A program made the position numbers and the translations under genes. A model generated the notes under the pieces. It ran no database searches. It was not told the origin of the DNA and worked only from the letters and a program-made list of their open reading frames with translations. This document shows, one piece after another, positions 11,450-22,651 of a DNA stretch of 64,000 nt (position 1 is its first letter; every line of letters begins with the position of its first letter). The DNA lies in the NCBI GenBank assembly GCA_964016985.1, contig OZ024823.1:105884476-105948475 (forward strand), read 5' to 3'. The DNA comes from Anodontia alba (taxonomy: Eukaryota; Mollusca; Bivalvia; Lucinida; Lucinidae).

Positions 11450-11665
11450 TAATCAGGCGTCCGACCGACAGATGCACGCCTTATGTTTCATAGAGTCATA
11501 TATGGCTATGTAGCCATCCAAGTACCTTCATATTTTGAGAGACCTAAGATCCTCATTCGTCACATGCACCTTCTTGCCTTCAGACGTATTCATTTCTATG
11601 CCTCATATTATCAGTATTCATTCTATCCAGCAGCAATAGTACTTTGGAATAAGCTCAATCCATAG
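11450..11665 (+). pseudogene. Non-LTR retrotransposon ORF2, C-terminal remnant
   Basis: The plus-strand frame contains D-A-R-L-M-F-H-R-V-I-Y-G-Y-V-A-I, then V-P-S-Y-F, and ends in F-Y-A-S-Y-Y-Q-Y-S-F-Y-P and I-V-L-W-N-K-L-N-P. This order (RL..FYKI..GLV.I, then YYHYSFFPRTI..WN.LP) is the usual C-terminus of jockey/CR1-like reverse-transcriptase ORFs. Only about 70 residues survive; a stop lies just upstream and no reverse-transcriptase catalytic core is present. The next 300 bp could be the element's 3' untranslated region. A 5'-truncated, dead copy. Confidence 0.7.
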
Positions 11666-11968
11666 CCCTCATCAGTGATCCTAAATCCTTCAAGGAGATG
11701 GTCAGGGAAATCTCCCATCCGTCACCCTAAGCACCAAACATTGTTTTTAAACCCGCTTTTAAACTTCATTCTTTCTGCACTAACACTTTTATTCTTTTTA
11801 TCATGTCTCACTTTTACACTTTTTTCCCCTCCTACAATGGAGGTGGTCGGGTGGTGCGAAGGTGTTGTGTATCTCACGTCACAGGGGTGTCCAACTGATA
11901 CTGGCTTACATTTGGGCAAGGCTTGCTTACCTTGTAGCAGGTAAGGGTTGAGGGGGAATGTTTTTATT

Positions 11969-12870
11969 ATGCCCCTGCCATTTTCAATGGGGGGCATATA
12001 GTATCACTGCTGTCCGTACGTATGTCCGTCCATCGGTCCCCTTACATAACACTCTTGGTTTCCGTGTGATATCTTTTGAAAGGATTGGTGTATTGGATTG
12101 AAATTTTATACACAGGTATATAATCATAAAATGTAGGTCAAGTTCGATTTAGAGTAAAAGCCGCCAATTATTTTGGGAGTTATGGCCCTTTACAACTTTG
12201 AAAAATTTTCAACTGAAAAATGGTTTCCGTGCGATATTTTTTGAAAGGGTTGGTGTATTGGACTGAAATTTTGTACACAGGTATATAATCATAAATGCAG
12301 GTCAGGTTCGATTTAGAGTAAAATCCATCTATTATTTTGGGAGTTATGGCCCTTTTTCGACTTTGAAAAATGGTTTCCTTGCCATAACTTCTGAATAGAT
12401 TAGTGTACTAGATTCATATTTTTTAATACACAAGCATATAATTATTAAATATAGATCAAGTTCGATTTAGGGTAAAATCCACCAATTATTTTTGGAGTTA
12501 CAGCCCTTTATCAATTTTGAAAAATGGTTTCCGTTTGATATCTTTTGAAAAGATTAGTGTATTGGATTCAAATTTTATACACAAGTATATAATCATAAAA
12601 TGTAGGTCAAGTACGATTTAGGGTAAAATCCACCAGTTATTTTTGGAGTTATGGCCCTTTTTCAACTTTGAAAAATGGTGTCCGTTCAATAATACTTTAA
12701 AAGATTAGTGAATTGGATTCATATTTTATACACAAGCATATAATTATAAAATATAGGTCAAGTTTGATTTAGGGTAAAATCCTCCAATTTTTTTTGGAGT
12801 TATGGCCCTTTGTCAAATTTGAAAAATAGTTCAAAAAATGGTTTCCATTCAATATCTTTCCGTCTGGACC
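11969..12870. repeat. Tandem array, about 155-bp unit, with hairpin head
   Basis: Opens with a TATGCCCC...GGGGCATA hairpin and a GTCCGTACGTATGTCCGTCC run. Five to six units follow, each with TGGTTTCCGTGCGATATC, TTGGATTCAAATTTTATACA, TATATAATCATAAAAT, AGGTCAAGTTCGATTTAGGG and GGAGTTATGGCCCTTT. The TGGTTTCC block recurs near 12058, 12221, 12369, 12523, 12672 and 12838. A stray unit lies at about 16730-16860. Confidence 0.8.
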
Positions 12871-12879
12871 CCCCAGGTT

Positions 12880-13800
12880 TACCTTTTGATTAACCTTTTT
12901 TCAAAGCTGTGTTACTGTTATTCTTCAGCCAATTGCTTTCATACTTGGTAGAGATAGAGAGGACAACCAGTAGGTGTGTCACGTGCAAGAGAGACAGCTC
13001 TAGCTAACTCCCAAGTTGTAGAGGACAATGAATAAGTGTGTCACATACAAGAACAACAACTCTAGCTGACTCCCTTTTGGCCCATAACTCTAAAACCCTA
13101 CAAGTTATTTTCATGATACTTCACGAATAGGTAGAGGACATTGAGCAGGGGTGTGGCGTACAAGAATGACAACTCTAACTGACTGCGTTCTGGAGTTCTC
13201 CCATAGTTATGAAATCTCGTGCAGGCTATAACTCAATAACCCTTTGAGATATTATCATGATACTTGATCAAGTTGTAGAGGACATTGAGTAGGTGTGTCA
13301 AATAACAAGAACAGCAACTCTGACTCAGTTCTGGAGTTATCTCCCATAGTTGTTAAGTCTTGTGCAGGCCATAACTCTTCAACCTTTTGAGATATTTTTA
13401 TGATACTTCATCAAGTTGTAGAGGACATTGAGTGGGCATGTCATGTACACAAAAGACAAGTCTGACTCCATTTTTGAGTTATCTCCCATATTTTTTTAAT
13501 TTGCTGATGGTCATAACTTCCCTACCAGTTGAGATTTTTTGTTGATAATTAATAGGGATGCTTAGAACATCAAGAAGGAGAGTTGCATTTAAAAACTGTA
13601 ACTATGGGTTACTCATTACTCCATTTATTTTCAATTATCCCCCTGGTTGTAAAATCTTGTGCAGGCCATAACTCTTTAACCAGTGGAGATATTTTAATGA
13701 TAGTAAGTAGAGATGCTAAGAACATAAACTAGGTGTGTCACAATATGTAAGGACAACTCTGACCTACGGACTGTTGGAGTTATCTCCCTTACTTACACTT
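12880..13800. repeat. Tandem array, about 130-150-bp unit
   Basis: Imperfect units share GTGCAGGCCATAACTC, GAGATATTTTCATGATACTT, AAGTTGTAGAGGACATTGAG, TAGGTGTGTCA and GGAGTTATCTCCC. The array follows directly on the 155-bp family, so the two may be parts of one composite element. Confidence 0.7.
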
Positions 13801-14068
13801 TGGATGCAGATTTATCAGCAATGTATGCAGCAGGCTTTATTTTTCTCATTATTTTTGGATTCTTTCTTGAAAATCACTTACTAGCGAACACAAAATTGAG
13901 TTTCTCAGACAAATGGCAGAAGATTTACAGGCCTTGCAGGCAAAGGGCCTTATATTTCTCATTATTTTTGGATTCTTTGTTGAAAATCACTTACTAGCGA
14001 ACACAAAATCCAGTTTCTATGACTTACAGTTTGAGAGTTATAATCTTTGCAGGCAACAGGCCTTATTA
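13800..14068. repeat. Short repeated units with TTTCTCATTATTTTTGGATT
   Basis: A block containing TTTCTCATTATTTTTGGATT, then CTTACTAGCGAACACAAAAT, appears twice here (about 13842-13905 and 13948-14018). Diverged versions are at 16050-16120 and 16155-16200, on the far side of the 495-bp array, which suggests that array was inserted into this family. Confidence 0.6.
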
Positions 14069-16060
14069 GCTCACCTGAGCTATGCTCAGGATGAGCTATT
14101 GTGATCACTTTTCGTCCATGCGTCCGTCCGTTAACATTTTCAAACGACTTCTCCTCTGAAGCCCCTGAGCCAATTTTGCTCAAATTTCATATGGAGCCTC
14201 CTCAGGTTGGTGGAACGAAAAATTGCTAAAATGGTCGCGGTCAATTGACCAAGATGGCCGCCATGCTCATATATGGTAAAAACCTTTAAAAATCTTCTTC
14301 TCCAGAACCGAGGATGCCTTGGCGCTGAATCTTTGCATAAGTCATCGGGGGACAGGAGGTCTACCAAAATTGCTAAAATAAATGTCGATATTGACATTTG
14401 ACCTTTTTACGGCAAGGTCAAGTTTGCTTCCCTATGCATTTGTATGAGAAAAAACTTTAAACATCTTGTTCTCCAAAACCGAGGATGCCTTGTGGCTGAA
14501 CCTTTACATATATCATCAGAAACTGGAGGTCTACCAAAGTTGCTAGAATATTGGTCGTACATTGACAATTGACCTTTTTGAGGTAAGGTCAATTTTGCTT
14601 CCTTATGCATTTGTATGGGAAAAATGTTCAGAATTTCAAACGACTTCTTCTCTGGAGCCTCTTGGCCAATTTTGCTCACATTTCATATGGAGCCTTCTTA
14701 GATTGGGGGAATGAAAGATTGCTAAAATGGTCGCGGTTAGTTGACCAAGATGGCCGCTATGCCCATATGTGGTAAAAACCTTTAAAAATCTTCTTTTCCA
14801 AAACCGAGGATGCCTTGGGGCTGAATCTTTGCATAAGTCATTGAGGACAGGAGGGTCTACCAAAATTGCTAAAATAAATGTTGTATATTGACATTTGACC
14901 TTTTTATGGCAAGGTCAAGTTTGCTTCCCTATGCATTTGTATGGGAAAAACCTTTAAAAATCTTGTTCTCCAAAACTGAGGATGCCTTGTGGCTGAATCT
15001 TTACATATATCATCAGAAACTGGAGGTCTCCCAAAGTTGCTAAAATAATGGTCGTACATTGACATTTGACCTTTTTACCACGAGGTCAATTTTGCTTCCT
15101 TATGCATTTGTATAGGAAAAACATTCAGAATTTCAAACGACTTCTCCTCTGGAGCCTCTGGGCCAATTTTGCTCAAATTTCATATGGAGCCTCTTTAGGT
15201 TGGGGGAATGAAAGATTGCTAAAATGGTCGCAGTTCATTGACCAAGATGGCCACCATGCCCATATATGGTAAAAACCTTTAAAAGTCTTCTTCTCCAAAC
15301 CGAGGACGCCTTGGGGCTGAATCTTTGCATAAGTAATTGTGGACGGGAGGTCTACCAAAATTGATAAAATAAATGTTGTATATTGACATTTGACCTTTTT
15401 ACGGCAAGGTCAAGTTTGCTTCCCTAATCCCGATGCATTTGTATGGGAAAAACCTTTAAAAATCTTGTTCTCCAAAACCGAGGATACCTTGTGGCTGAAT
15501 CTTTACATATATCATCAGAAACTGGAGGTCTACCAAAGTTGCTAAAATAATTGTCGTACATTGACATTTGACCTTTTTACTGTGAGGTCAATTTTGCTTT
15601 CTTATGCATTTGTATGGGAAAAATATTCAGAATTTCAAACGATTTCTCCTCTGGAGCCTCTGGACCAATTTTGCACAAATTTCATATGGATCCTCCTTAG
15701 GTTGGGGGAATGAAACTTAGCTAAAATGGTCGCAGTTCATTAACCAAGATGGCCGCCATGGCCATATATGGTAAAAACCTTTAAAAATCTTCTCCTCCAG
15801 AACCAAGGACGCCTTGGGGCTGAATCCTTGCTTAAATCATCGGGGACAAGGGGTCTACCAAAGTTGCTAAAATAATGGTCGTACAAGTTTGCTTCCCTAT
15901 GCATTTTTATGGGAAAAAACATTTAAAAATCTTAATTCTCCAAAACCGTGGATGCCTTATGGCTGAATCTTTGCATATATTATTGGGAACATCTGCATGT
16001 CTGCAGTGGCTGTGTCACTCAGTTGAGCGAACGGTGGCCCGTGGGCCTCTTGTTTTTCTC
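14069..16060. repeat. Tandem array, about 495-bp unit, hairpin-headed
   Basis: Starts with CTCACCTGAGC..GCTCAGGATGAGC and a CCATGCGTCCGTCCGT run, and ends with GTGGCCCGTGGGCCTCTTG near 16035-16055. Higher-order units marked by AATTTCAAACGACTTCTCCT recur near 14145, 14633, 15130 and 15634. Inside each are ACCAAGATGGCCGCCATG-type sites, a GGTAAAAACCTTTAAAAATC block and TTGACATTTGACCTTTTTA. A diverged copy of the whole element is at 51357-53330, bounded by the same head and tail. Confidence 0.8.
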
Positions 16061-16239
16061 AATATTTTCGGATTCTTTGTTGAAAATCACATGCAAACAA
16101 AAAATCCAGTTTCCATGACTTACGGTTTGAGAGTTATAATCATTGCAGGCAACGGGCCTTATTTTTCTCATTATTTTCAGTTTCTTTGTTGAAAAACACA
16201 AATTCTAGTTTCCACAACTTATGGTTTTAGAGTTCTGTG

Positions 16240-17400
16240 TCTGATTCACAGTTGTGGAGTTATCACCCATTGCAGGCTTAAACAGTGTATCCCTTGATAA
16301 AATTACATCTCTGATGCCCTCAACTGAAAAAAAGACGACCATTTGCGGTGCAGTCAGGGGATTTGCCATCTCTTTTGATGGCTATTTTTTTTTTCGAGTT
16401 AACTCCAACGAATGAATTTCTAAGCCAAATTCTTGTGCACTTCATAACTTTTAAATGGTTTGAAATATTTTGATAATATTTGGAAGAGGCATAGATAAGG
16501 ACAAGTAGGCATGCCCTGTATAAGAGAGACAACGCTGACTTTCTTTCTTAGGTATCTGAAGCCGAAAGCTTGTGCAGCCAAAATTGAATTTTGGACGGAT
16601 TTTTCATAAATCTGTCCTTTAAAATAGCGATGTCCTGGCCCATGGGCATTGGGTCTTCCGAGGTTTACCTTTTAATTGACCTTTTGAAAAACCTGTCCAT
16701 AATGCGTTAGGCATTTTTCTTGTTTTAAAAAAGATTGATATGTGTATTGGATTCATATTTTATACCCAGGTATATAATCATAAAATATGGTCAAGTTTGA
16801 TTTAGGGTAAAATCTGCCAATTATTATGAGAGTTATGGCCCTTTTTCAACTTCATTTTTTGCAAAATACCTGAGCGTGGGTGAGGATGGCCCTGGGCGGG
16901 GGCATCTGTGTCATACTGAAACATTTCTAGTTTCTTCTGTTTCTTGACTTTCATTCCTGTTCTTTCTTCCCTGTCCCTCTCTTTCATCTCTTCTACTGTT
17001 TCTTCTATCTCTTTTCTCCCTTTCTCTGGGAAATGACACAAAATGACCCACAAGGGTTGACATGTAAACACCAACACAGTCAGTCAGTCCCACCTACAAT
17101 CTCACTTTTATTCTTGCACTGACGAGCGAAGGTTTGTTTTCCACGCTTCACGCAAAACTCCCGATAAGTCCATGGAAAAATTCTCGTTCAAACGTCACGT
17201 GACATTAGAAATACATCAAGCGCAATGATGAACAACACGGACATTTCGCTGCCTGAACTATAATTTGGATCCAGTGCAAAATTTGTAACATATTATCCTC
17301 GGAGGATAAGTTGACAGTGACGTCACTGATTGTTTATATTGTTAGACCAAGTCCATTTTAATAAATAGGTAAACGCCACCAGATAACTACCTTCAATAAA
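16240..17400. repeat. Mixed repeat fragments, no gene
   Basis: Holds a stray unit of the 155-bp family (about 16730-16860). It also has a block at 16925-17090 that recurs at about 36490-36620 (CCTTTCTCTGGGAAATGACA and the following bases). A TTGACAGTGACGTCACTG motif at 17311-17328 recurs in reverse at 31000-31018. Confidence 0.5.
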
Positions 17401-17424
17401 TATTATAAGTAGCGATAACATTAA

Positions 17425-17495
17425 ATCCGCAGTAGCTCGGGTAGTTTTCCTGAACTACAAATCTGGACATTGTTGGTTCGAATCCTAGTGTTTGG
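17425..17495 (+). repeat. tRNA-like sequence, probable SINE head
   Basis: GTAGCTCGGGTAG sits at an A-box position and GGTTCGAATCC is a good B box about 45 bases later. I could not pair a full acceptor or T stem, so I do not call a tRNA gene. It is more likely a SINE promoter fragment. Confidence 0.35.
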
Positions 17496-17554
17496 TTATT
17501 TTCTTTTTTCTTTTATACTTTTGAAGAATAAATATAAAAGAAAAATATGACAAG

Positions 17555-18275
17555 AGGGTCATGATGGTCCTGTAACGCTCACCTGAGCATCATAGCACTT
17601 TGAGAACATCAAGGCAAACATTCTGATCAAAATTCAAAATGATTATATTAACAAATAAGACAATGTAGCATGTCTAATAGAATGTGAAATAAAGGTCAAG
17701 GTCAAATATGGATGACTGCACTCAAGAGGCCATGCTAAGATGTATGCATGTACTAAGTATCACTAGTTGTAGGAGCAATAGTTACTGAGAAACTGACCTA
17801 AACACAAACACTTCACAGGTACCAAATAGCACTCTGTAGGACCAATCATTACTGAGAAACTGACCTAAACGGAAAAACTTAAGAAAGTCACTGGGTAGAA
17901 AAATATACACCACCTTGAAATCATCAAGATAAACATTTTGAGCAAGATTCATGATGATCACTTAAAAAATGTGACCTCTAGAGCATCAACAAGGTTTTCC
18001 TTCGATTTGGCCAGGTGACCTAGTTTCTGATATCAAGTGACCCAGTTTTAAACTAGACCTAGAAATCATGAAGACGAACATTTTGAGCAATATTTATGAT
18101 GATTATTTAAAAAAAGTGTTCACAGTTTTCTGCTGATTTGGCCTGTTAACCTAGTTTTTGACCTCATGTGACCCAGTTTCGAACATGACCTAGAAATCGT
18201 CACACATTTTGAGCAAGATTCATGATGATTGCTTCAAAACTGTGACCACTAGAGTCTTAACAAAACATTTTCTGC
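17555..18275. repeat. Tandem array (GTGACCTAGTTTTTGACC family), left part
   Basis: Opens with ACGCTCACCTGAGCATC. Units of roughly 140 bp share GGCCAGGTGACCTAGTTT, GACCCAGTTT..GAAC, TGACCTAGAAATCATCAAGA and TTTTGAGCAAGATTCATGAT. The Ty3 element is inserted here within TTTTCTGC|TGATTTGGCC, and the array resumes at 29006. The last 458 bases (17818-18275) are duplicated at 27789-28246. Confidence 0.75.
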
Positions 18276-19034
18276 TGTAACGTAGCGAAGTTAGTTCAGT
18301 GTTGTCTCTTCTCAAATACGCGTTGTGTTTTCTCTACTTTACTTTCAAAGTCCCAATTTAGAATTTTTAAATAAATTCAACAAGTAATTTCAATAATATA
18401 TTTTAATTTTTACAACCCGGTTCTAAAACTTCTAACTTCTAACTAAATCAAAAACCAAATCAAAATCCAAACCAAAAACTCTCTCACACACATCCTCTCT
18501 TTATATACACAAAGAGTCATGTGATAGCAACTCACGCCAGCGCCCTCTGATCACATGATCCCCATCCAATCAGAGTCCTCCAATAACCCTACAGCGCCAC
18601 CTAATGCGTGAGTTACTAAAAATAACTACCAATGAGAACAGACCGGAATGACTCATAATCATGTGAACAACGCAATTTCCCAGGCACCAAATATTTGGAA
18701 GCTTGCCAAAACCCATTAATCTTTGTCAAGATAACCCCTATCTATTCATATCGCTTGTGCAATAATCCTACATAAAGTAACATCTGTCAACAAGATGCCA
18801 AAATGACTAACGGTTTACGTCAATCACTTTCAGATAATTAATAGTTTATGCCAATCATTATTGCACAACCTACACCTGAATAAATACAAACTACAACCAA
18901 ACAAAATAAACATGTCTTTATACAAATATCAAAGATAACAGATCACATTAATCTTAAATGCCAAGCTCCGCACCTGACACCTGGTATTGCGTAATCGTGG
19001 GAAAATAGCAGATAAGGAAACCCACTATTTTACA
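18276..19034 (-). repeat. 3' LTR of the Ty3/gypsy element
   Basis: On the minus strand it runs from TGTAAAATAGTGGG (19034) to CGTTACA (18276). TATATAAAG at 18499-18507, read on the minus strand, is a plausible TATA box about 530 bp from the U3 start. That would leave U3 about 550 bp and R-U5 about 200 bp. It looks identical by eye, and in length, to the copy at 28247-29005. I found no strong AATAAA on the minus strand. Confidence 0.85.
18499..18507 (-). promoter_or_regulatory. Candidate TATA box in the LTR
   Basis: TATATAAAG on the minus strand is placed so that transcription would start in the last third of the LTR, as expected at a U3/R boundary. The same site is at 28470-28478 in the second LTR. 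Confidence 0.45.
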
Positions 19035-19048
19035 TCCGCCCTGTCCTC
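19035..19048 (-). promoter_or_regulatory. Polypurine tract next to the 3' LTR
   Basis: GAGGACAGGGCGGA on the minus strand directly abuts the TG start of the 3' LTR. This is where the plus-strand DNA primer of a retroelement lies. Two cytosines interrupt the purines, which is tolerated in this class. Confidence 0.6.
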
Positions 19049-19508
19049 AAAGAATTTTACTACATAATATTTAGTAAAATTCACAAAACATTTCTTTCTC
19101 ACTCTCTCTCCCTATTCATAAATTTACAATTTACATTTTCAACAAATGAATCATTTAAAATATTACCTTAACTACGCACACCCATACACTTCCATAATAC
19201 CCATACAGAAATGTAGGTGTGTGAAACAACACATATAAGGAAATCAGCCACTTAAATTTCACTATATATAAACGAGACGTTTTCCAATACACCAAATCTA
19301 CACGTCCACTGATTCCCTTAGACTCACATTTTAATGACAAAATGAAGATGACAACATGAAAGAAACATAAAATACATACATTTATCCAAAATATAAATCT
19401 AAAACAACAAACAGTTCAGTCACATATGTATGTACAGCACAGTAAGACCAATATATCCCCGCCGAATTTACCGCCAGTAAATGTCACTGTCTATAAATGT
19501 CGATCACG

Positions 19509-19913
19509 TCAGTTGATCTCCATTGGATCTTCTTTTGTCCCAGTACCCTTGTAAAAGACTTCATCGTCCCCCATTTCACACGTCGGAATCTCCTCCTCTC
19601 GAATCACATTTTGTCCAGGCTCATCTAAAGATAAATCCTCGCCGTTGGTGTTGTTATTATCTTCTGGAGTTTTTAGTGGCAGTTTCATCCCCAAATCGAT
19701 CGATACATTATCATTACTCATAGGCTGGTACCCAATATCTTTTTCTTCAGACTGTTCAACATTATTTTGAATATTGTCACACAGTCTATCCATTCTTCTT
19801 TCCAGGTTTGACACCAATTCTAAAGACTGAGAAATGTCCAGAATATAAAACTGTCCTTCAGCACCAAACTCCTCCACTAACTCTCTGCCGGTCACTATAC
19901 GTATGGCATTCAT
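19509..19913 (-). CDS. Small acidic ORF between env and 3' LTR
   Basis: 134 codons from ATG at 19913 to TGA at 19509-19511. Not recognised. The N-terminal third (start MNAIRIVTGRELVEEF) is mixed in charge and contains a heptad-like stretch around residues 30-55 that could form a short coiled coil. The rest is strongly acidic (runs such as EDLSLDEPG and EEEIPTCEMGDDE) and it ends in GTGTKEDPMEIN. No signal peptide, membrane segment or zinc motif. It lies about 590 bp beyond the env stop and about 475 bp before the LTR, inside the element, where some retroelements carry accessory genes. It would need a spliced or readthrough transcript. It could be a real accessory protein or a chance open frame; its length and its position inside the element favour the first. 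Confidence 0.5.
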   Translation of the reverse strand: MNAIRIVTGRELVEEFGAEGQFYILDISQSLELVSNLERRMDRLCDNIQNNVEQSEEKDIGYQPMSNDNVSIDLGMKLPLKTPEDNNNTNGEDLSLDEPGQNVIREEEIPTCEMGDDEVFYKGTGTKEDPMEIN

Positions 19914-20501
19914 TTTTTTTTCTTATACTTTGTATTTTAAATAACTTCAGAGAACTTCTTAGTATGAAATCAATTTCGACTTATGACTGTGATGTAAAAT
20001 CATGGGTATATATAATACTCATATCTGCCAAACTTAAAATTACTAGGTGTTGGCATGTTGTAATAACATTTTATATGTTTAGATAATGTTTATCAGGGTT
20101 GATTTACTATGACATTTTATCACCACTCCATAAAATAACTGGCACATGTGATCCATCTGTCAACAACTTTTGGATTTGAACTTCTGTCTGTCATTGAATA
20201 TGATGATATCTGAAATTTTAACAGTTAGTCCTAGATTTATAGGTATAATAAGCACTCGGGTAGAAAATGTACCTTACTGTGTTATATTTTTCAATACAAA
20301 TCAAGCAATATTACAACATCAAAAGTCTATATTTACATCTTCACCAACGCTCAACCTTTAGGGTTAAACGCTGGACTTCTACATAAAGTTATTCTTTACA
20401 AAAATCAAATATGTCTTCACCACAGCGCTGCCTTGAGGGCAACACCATGGACTTAATATTTTACGCGTACTGTTTTAAACATTTGGCGCCACAGGGACCA
20501 C
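19914..20501 (-). other. Non-coding spacer within the retroelement
   Basis: AT-rich, no clear minus-strand gene. It separates env from the small ORF and may hold RNA signals for splicing or export, but I recognise none. Plus-strand open frames across it run against the element and are probably chance. Confidence 0.4.
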
Positions 20502-22508
20502 TCATTTCCTTGTATCCCTCATCAACGAAGCAATTAATACCCTTGCTTCCTTCTGGTCTGGTGTGGAAGATATCTGCCTCCCAGATTTGTGACTAACAAT
20601 CTCGTCCGGTTCAGACGACACCGACCTCTTCTCTTCAATGGTCGAGGACCCAGCCACACCATTCTTATCGCTACAACAACCAGCTAACCTCTTATTAAAA
20701 CTACAACTCATTTTCTTATGAAAATATCTCTTGTACATGAAAATAACCACTGCTAATGCAACACAGGTGCTGAAAATTATTATCACATATGTCCAAACAG
20801 ACATTGACTTGCTTTGCACATCAACCTTTCTATAATTATGAACGTAATCTATAAAAGACGACATAGAAACCTGTTTTAAATTCTTAAGATCATCCGTAAT
20901 TTCTACTGAAGTTACATTAGGAAATACAGAACTAAAGTTTCTCCATAAAGAAAACTGAGTAATATTCCTAATTTTCAACAGAGAACCCCATGTATCTGAA
21001 ATATGACCCTTAACCTCCTTTTCATAGTACGGCGGCAGACGTAAATAATCATTCGCTGCACCACACGTCATATTCAATTTAACTATTCCCAGGGGTGGAT
21101 AGACAGTAATAACACGCTGCATTTCAGACTGGTCTTGGCATACTATGGTAAATTTCATAGTTTCATACGTTGCTACAACCCATACACCTGAATGTATATA
21201 CTCTGCAACAGGCAACTGTGAATCAAAATACACTGTACTTTTACAGTATTTTCTTACATTTTCTCCATTTTTCAAAAATAATGCAATAATGCAAGATTTA
21301 CTTAAATTGATCTGATAAATTGGACTTTTTGGATTACAAAACGGCATATATCGATTATTGCACGCATCAAAGTCATTTGAGGACAATAATGCATATTTAG
21401 TCCGCTCTTTGTTAATCATCAATGCCTCTACAGACAAATCATATTTAGCTGTTAGACCTAAATTTTTATCTTTCGAAGTCGACGTCCCATGCTTAGACAA
21501 TGGTAAGTTGTGTATTTTATAAATCTCATAACTTTCTTTATCATCTAACAAAGGTATGGAAAGAACAATTAAGATTTTATGACCATCAAGATATGCATTA
21601 CAAGTTATAGTATTATAAAAATACCAAATATTATTCACTGGGTCAGCAGGAAGTTTTATAGATGCAGGTAACTTATTTCTAATATCTAATAATAATTCTC
21701 TCAAATTCTTTGGTGAGATTGTGCTTGGTGACAAATGATTTAAAGATAACATGTTTAATTCTGTCCTAAGATTTTCTAAGTAGACAATAGCATTTTGAGT
21801 AGACTGTCCTATTTCTTCTAATATAAGTTTGAACTGAAAATAAGTGTTTACGAATTGCTCAAGTCTAGAAAAACGTGTATAAAAAGCACTTTCTAATTCC
21901 TTAATTTTATCATCTAATGCTTGTACACATTGCACTAAATCCATGATAGCACGGCGATTCTCAGCTATTTCAACTCTTGATAAATTCAGAATCGTCATAC
22001 TTTGTTCAAGGTTATGTATTATACTTTCTTGATTTAAAGCAAGATCCTCAACTGATCTTCTGATATTCTCTAAATCTACATCAGAAACTGTCCCAAATAA
22101 CAGACTCATAGCTTGCCCAATGATTGGTAACAATGAACGTTTTGATCTTCTTTGATCAGATTTCAGAGACTGATTATCTTTAACTGTCTGATAAGTATCA
22201 TTTAACATACCTATTTCATCATGTAAACTTTCAAATGTGAAAACATACCCTGTAAAATTATTACGTCTATACCAGTCCGTCAACGTTTTCATTATTTCAT
22301 GTGTCATGTCCAAGTCCTTGTTTATTTTATCAATAAAGACCTCGTAAGGTCGCAAATCATGTATAAAAGTCACTAACCAACGAGCATGACTCGAAGATAC
22401 TTCATTGGTTTTATGAAAAACTACATTTTCATGTACAACTAAACCTGAGGTATAGCTAATTAATGCACACACGATCAAGAATGTGTAACCCATGTTGTAA
22501 CTTTGCAT
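20502..22508 (-). CDS. env: Env-like fusion glycoprotein (F-protein type)
   Basis: 668 codons, intact. Residues 1-22 form a signal peptide (hydrophobic GYTFLIVCALISYTSG); ATG at 22508 or 22493 could both serve. RRSKR at 120-124 is a furin-type cleavage site. It is followed at once by a hydrophobic SLLPIIGQAMSLLFGT segment, the likely fusion peptide, and then a long heptad-rich helix (about 145-260). A hydrophobic anchor, VWTYVIIIFSTCVALAVVI, lies at about 571-592, followed by a basic stop-transfer stretch and a tail of about 75 residues. Several N-X-S/T sites occur. Cleavage site plus fusion peptide near the N-terminus matches baculovirus F proteins and insect errantivirus Env. It starts 143 bp after the pol stop, in the third-gene position, and is probably made from a spliced RNA. 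The role would be membrane fusion; whether it is active is not shown by sequence. Confidence 0.8.
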   Translation of the reverse strand: MQSYNMGYTFLIVCALISYTSGLVVHENVVFHKTNEVSSSHARWLVTFIHDLRPYEVFIDKINKDLDMTHEIMKTLTDWYRRNNFTGYVFTFESLHDEIGMLNDTYQTVKDNQSLKSDQRRSKRSLLPIIGQAMSLLFGTVSDVDLENIRRSVEDLALNQESIIHNLEQSMTILNLSRVEIAENRRAIMDLVQCVQALDDKIKELESAFYTRFSRLEQFVNTYFQFKLILEEIGQSTQNAIVYLENLRTELNMLSLNHLSPSTISPKNLRELLLDIRNKLPASIKLPADPVNNIWYFYNTITCNAYLDGHKILIVLSIPLLDDKESYEIYKIHNLPLSKHGTSTSKDKNLGLTAKYDLSVEALMINKERTKYALLSSNDFDACNNRYMPFCNPKSPIYQINLSKSCIIALFLKNGENVRKYCKSTVYFDSQLPVAEYIHSGVWVVATYETMKFTIVCQDQSEMQRVITVYPPLGIVKLNMTCGAANDYLRLPPYYEKEVKGHISDTWGSLLKIRNITQFSLWRNFSSVFPNVTSVEITDDLKNLKQVSMSSFIDYVHNYRKVDVQSKSMSVWTYVIIIFSTCVALAVVIFMYKRYFHKKMSCSFNKRLAGCCSDKNGVAGSSTIEEKRSVSSEPDEIVSHKSGRQISSTPDQKEARVLIASLMRDTRK

Positions 22509-22651
22509 CTGTTACAACCTGAAAACACACATAAAGTAAAAATATATAAATATAATACCATAGGAAATATCACCTATTTAAACAATTTGCCAGAATATAA
22601 TTAAATAACCAACCACCTATGCAAATTGTTTATATTCTGAAGCCTTAATAC

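Noticed and set aside
16802..17077. 91-codon charged protein on the minus strand
   Set aside because: Overlaps two repeat fragments, one also found at 36480-36625; better explained as repeat-derived.
17425..17495. Functional tRNA gene
   Set aside because: A and B boxes are present, but I could not pair an acceptor stem or a full T stem.
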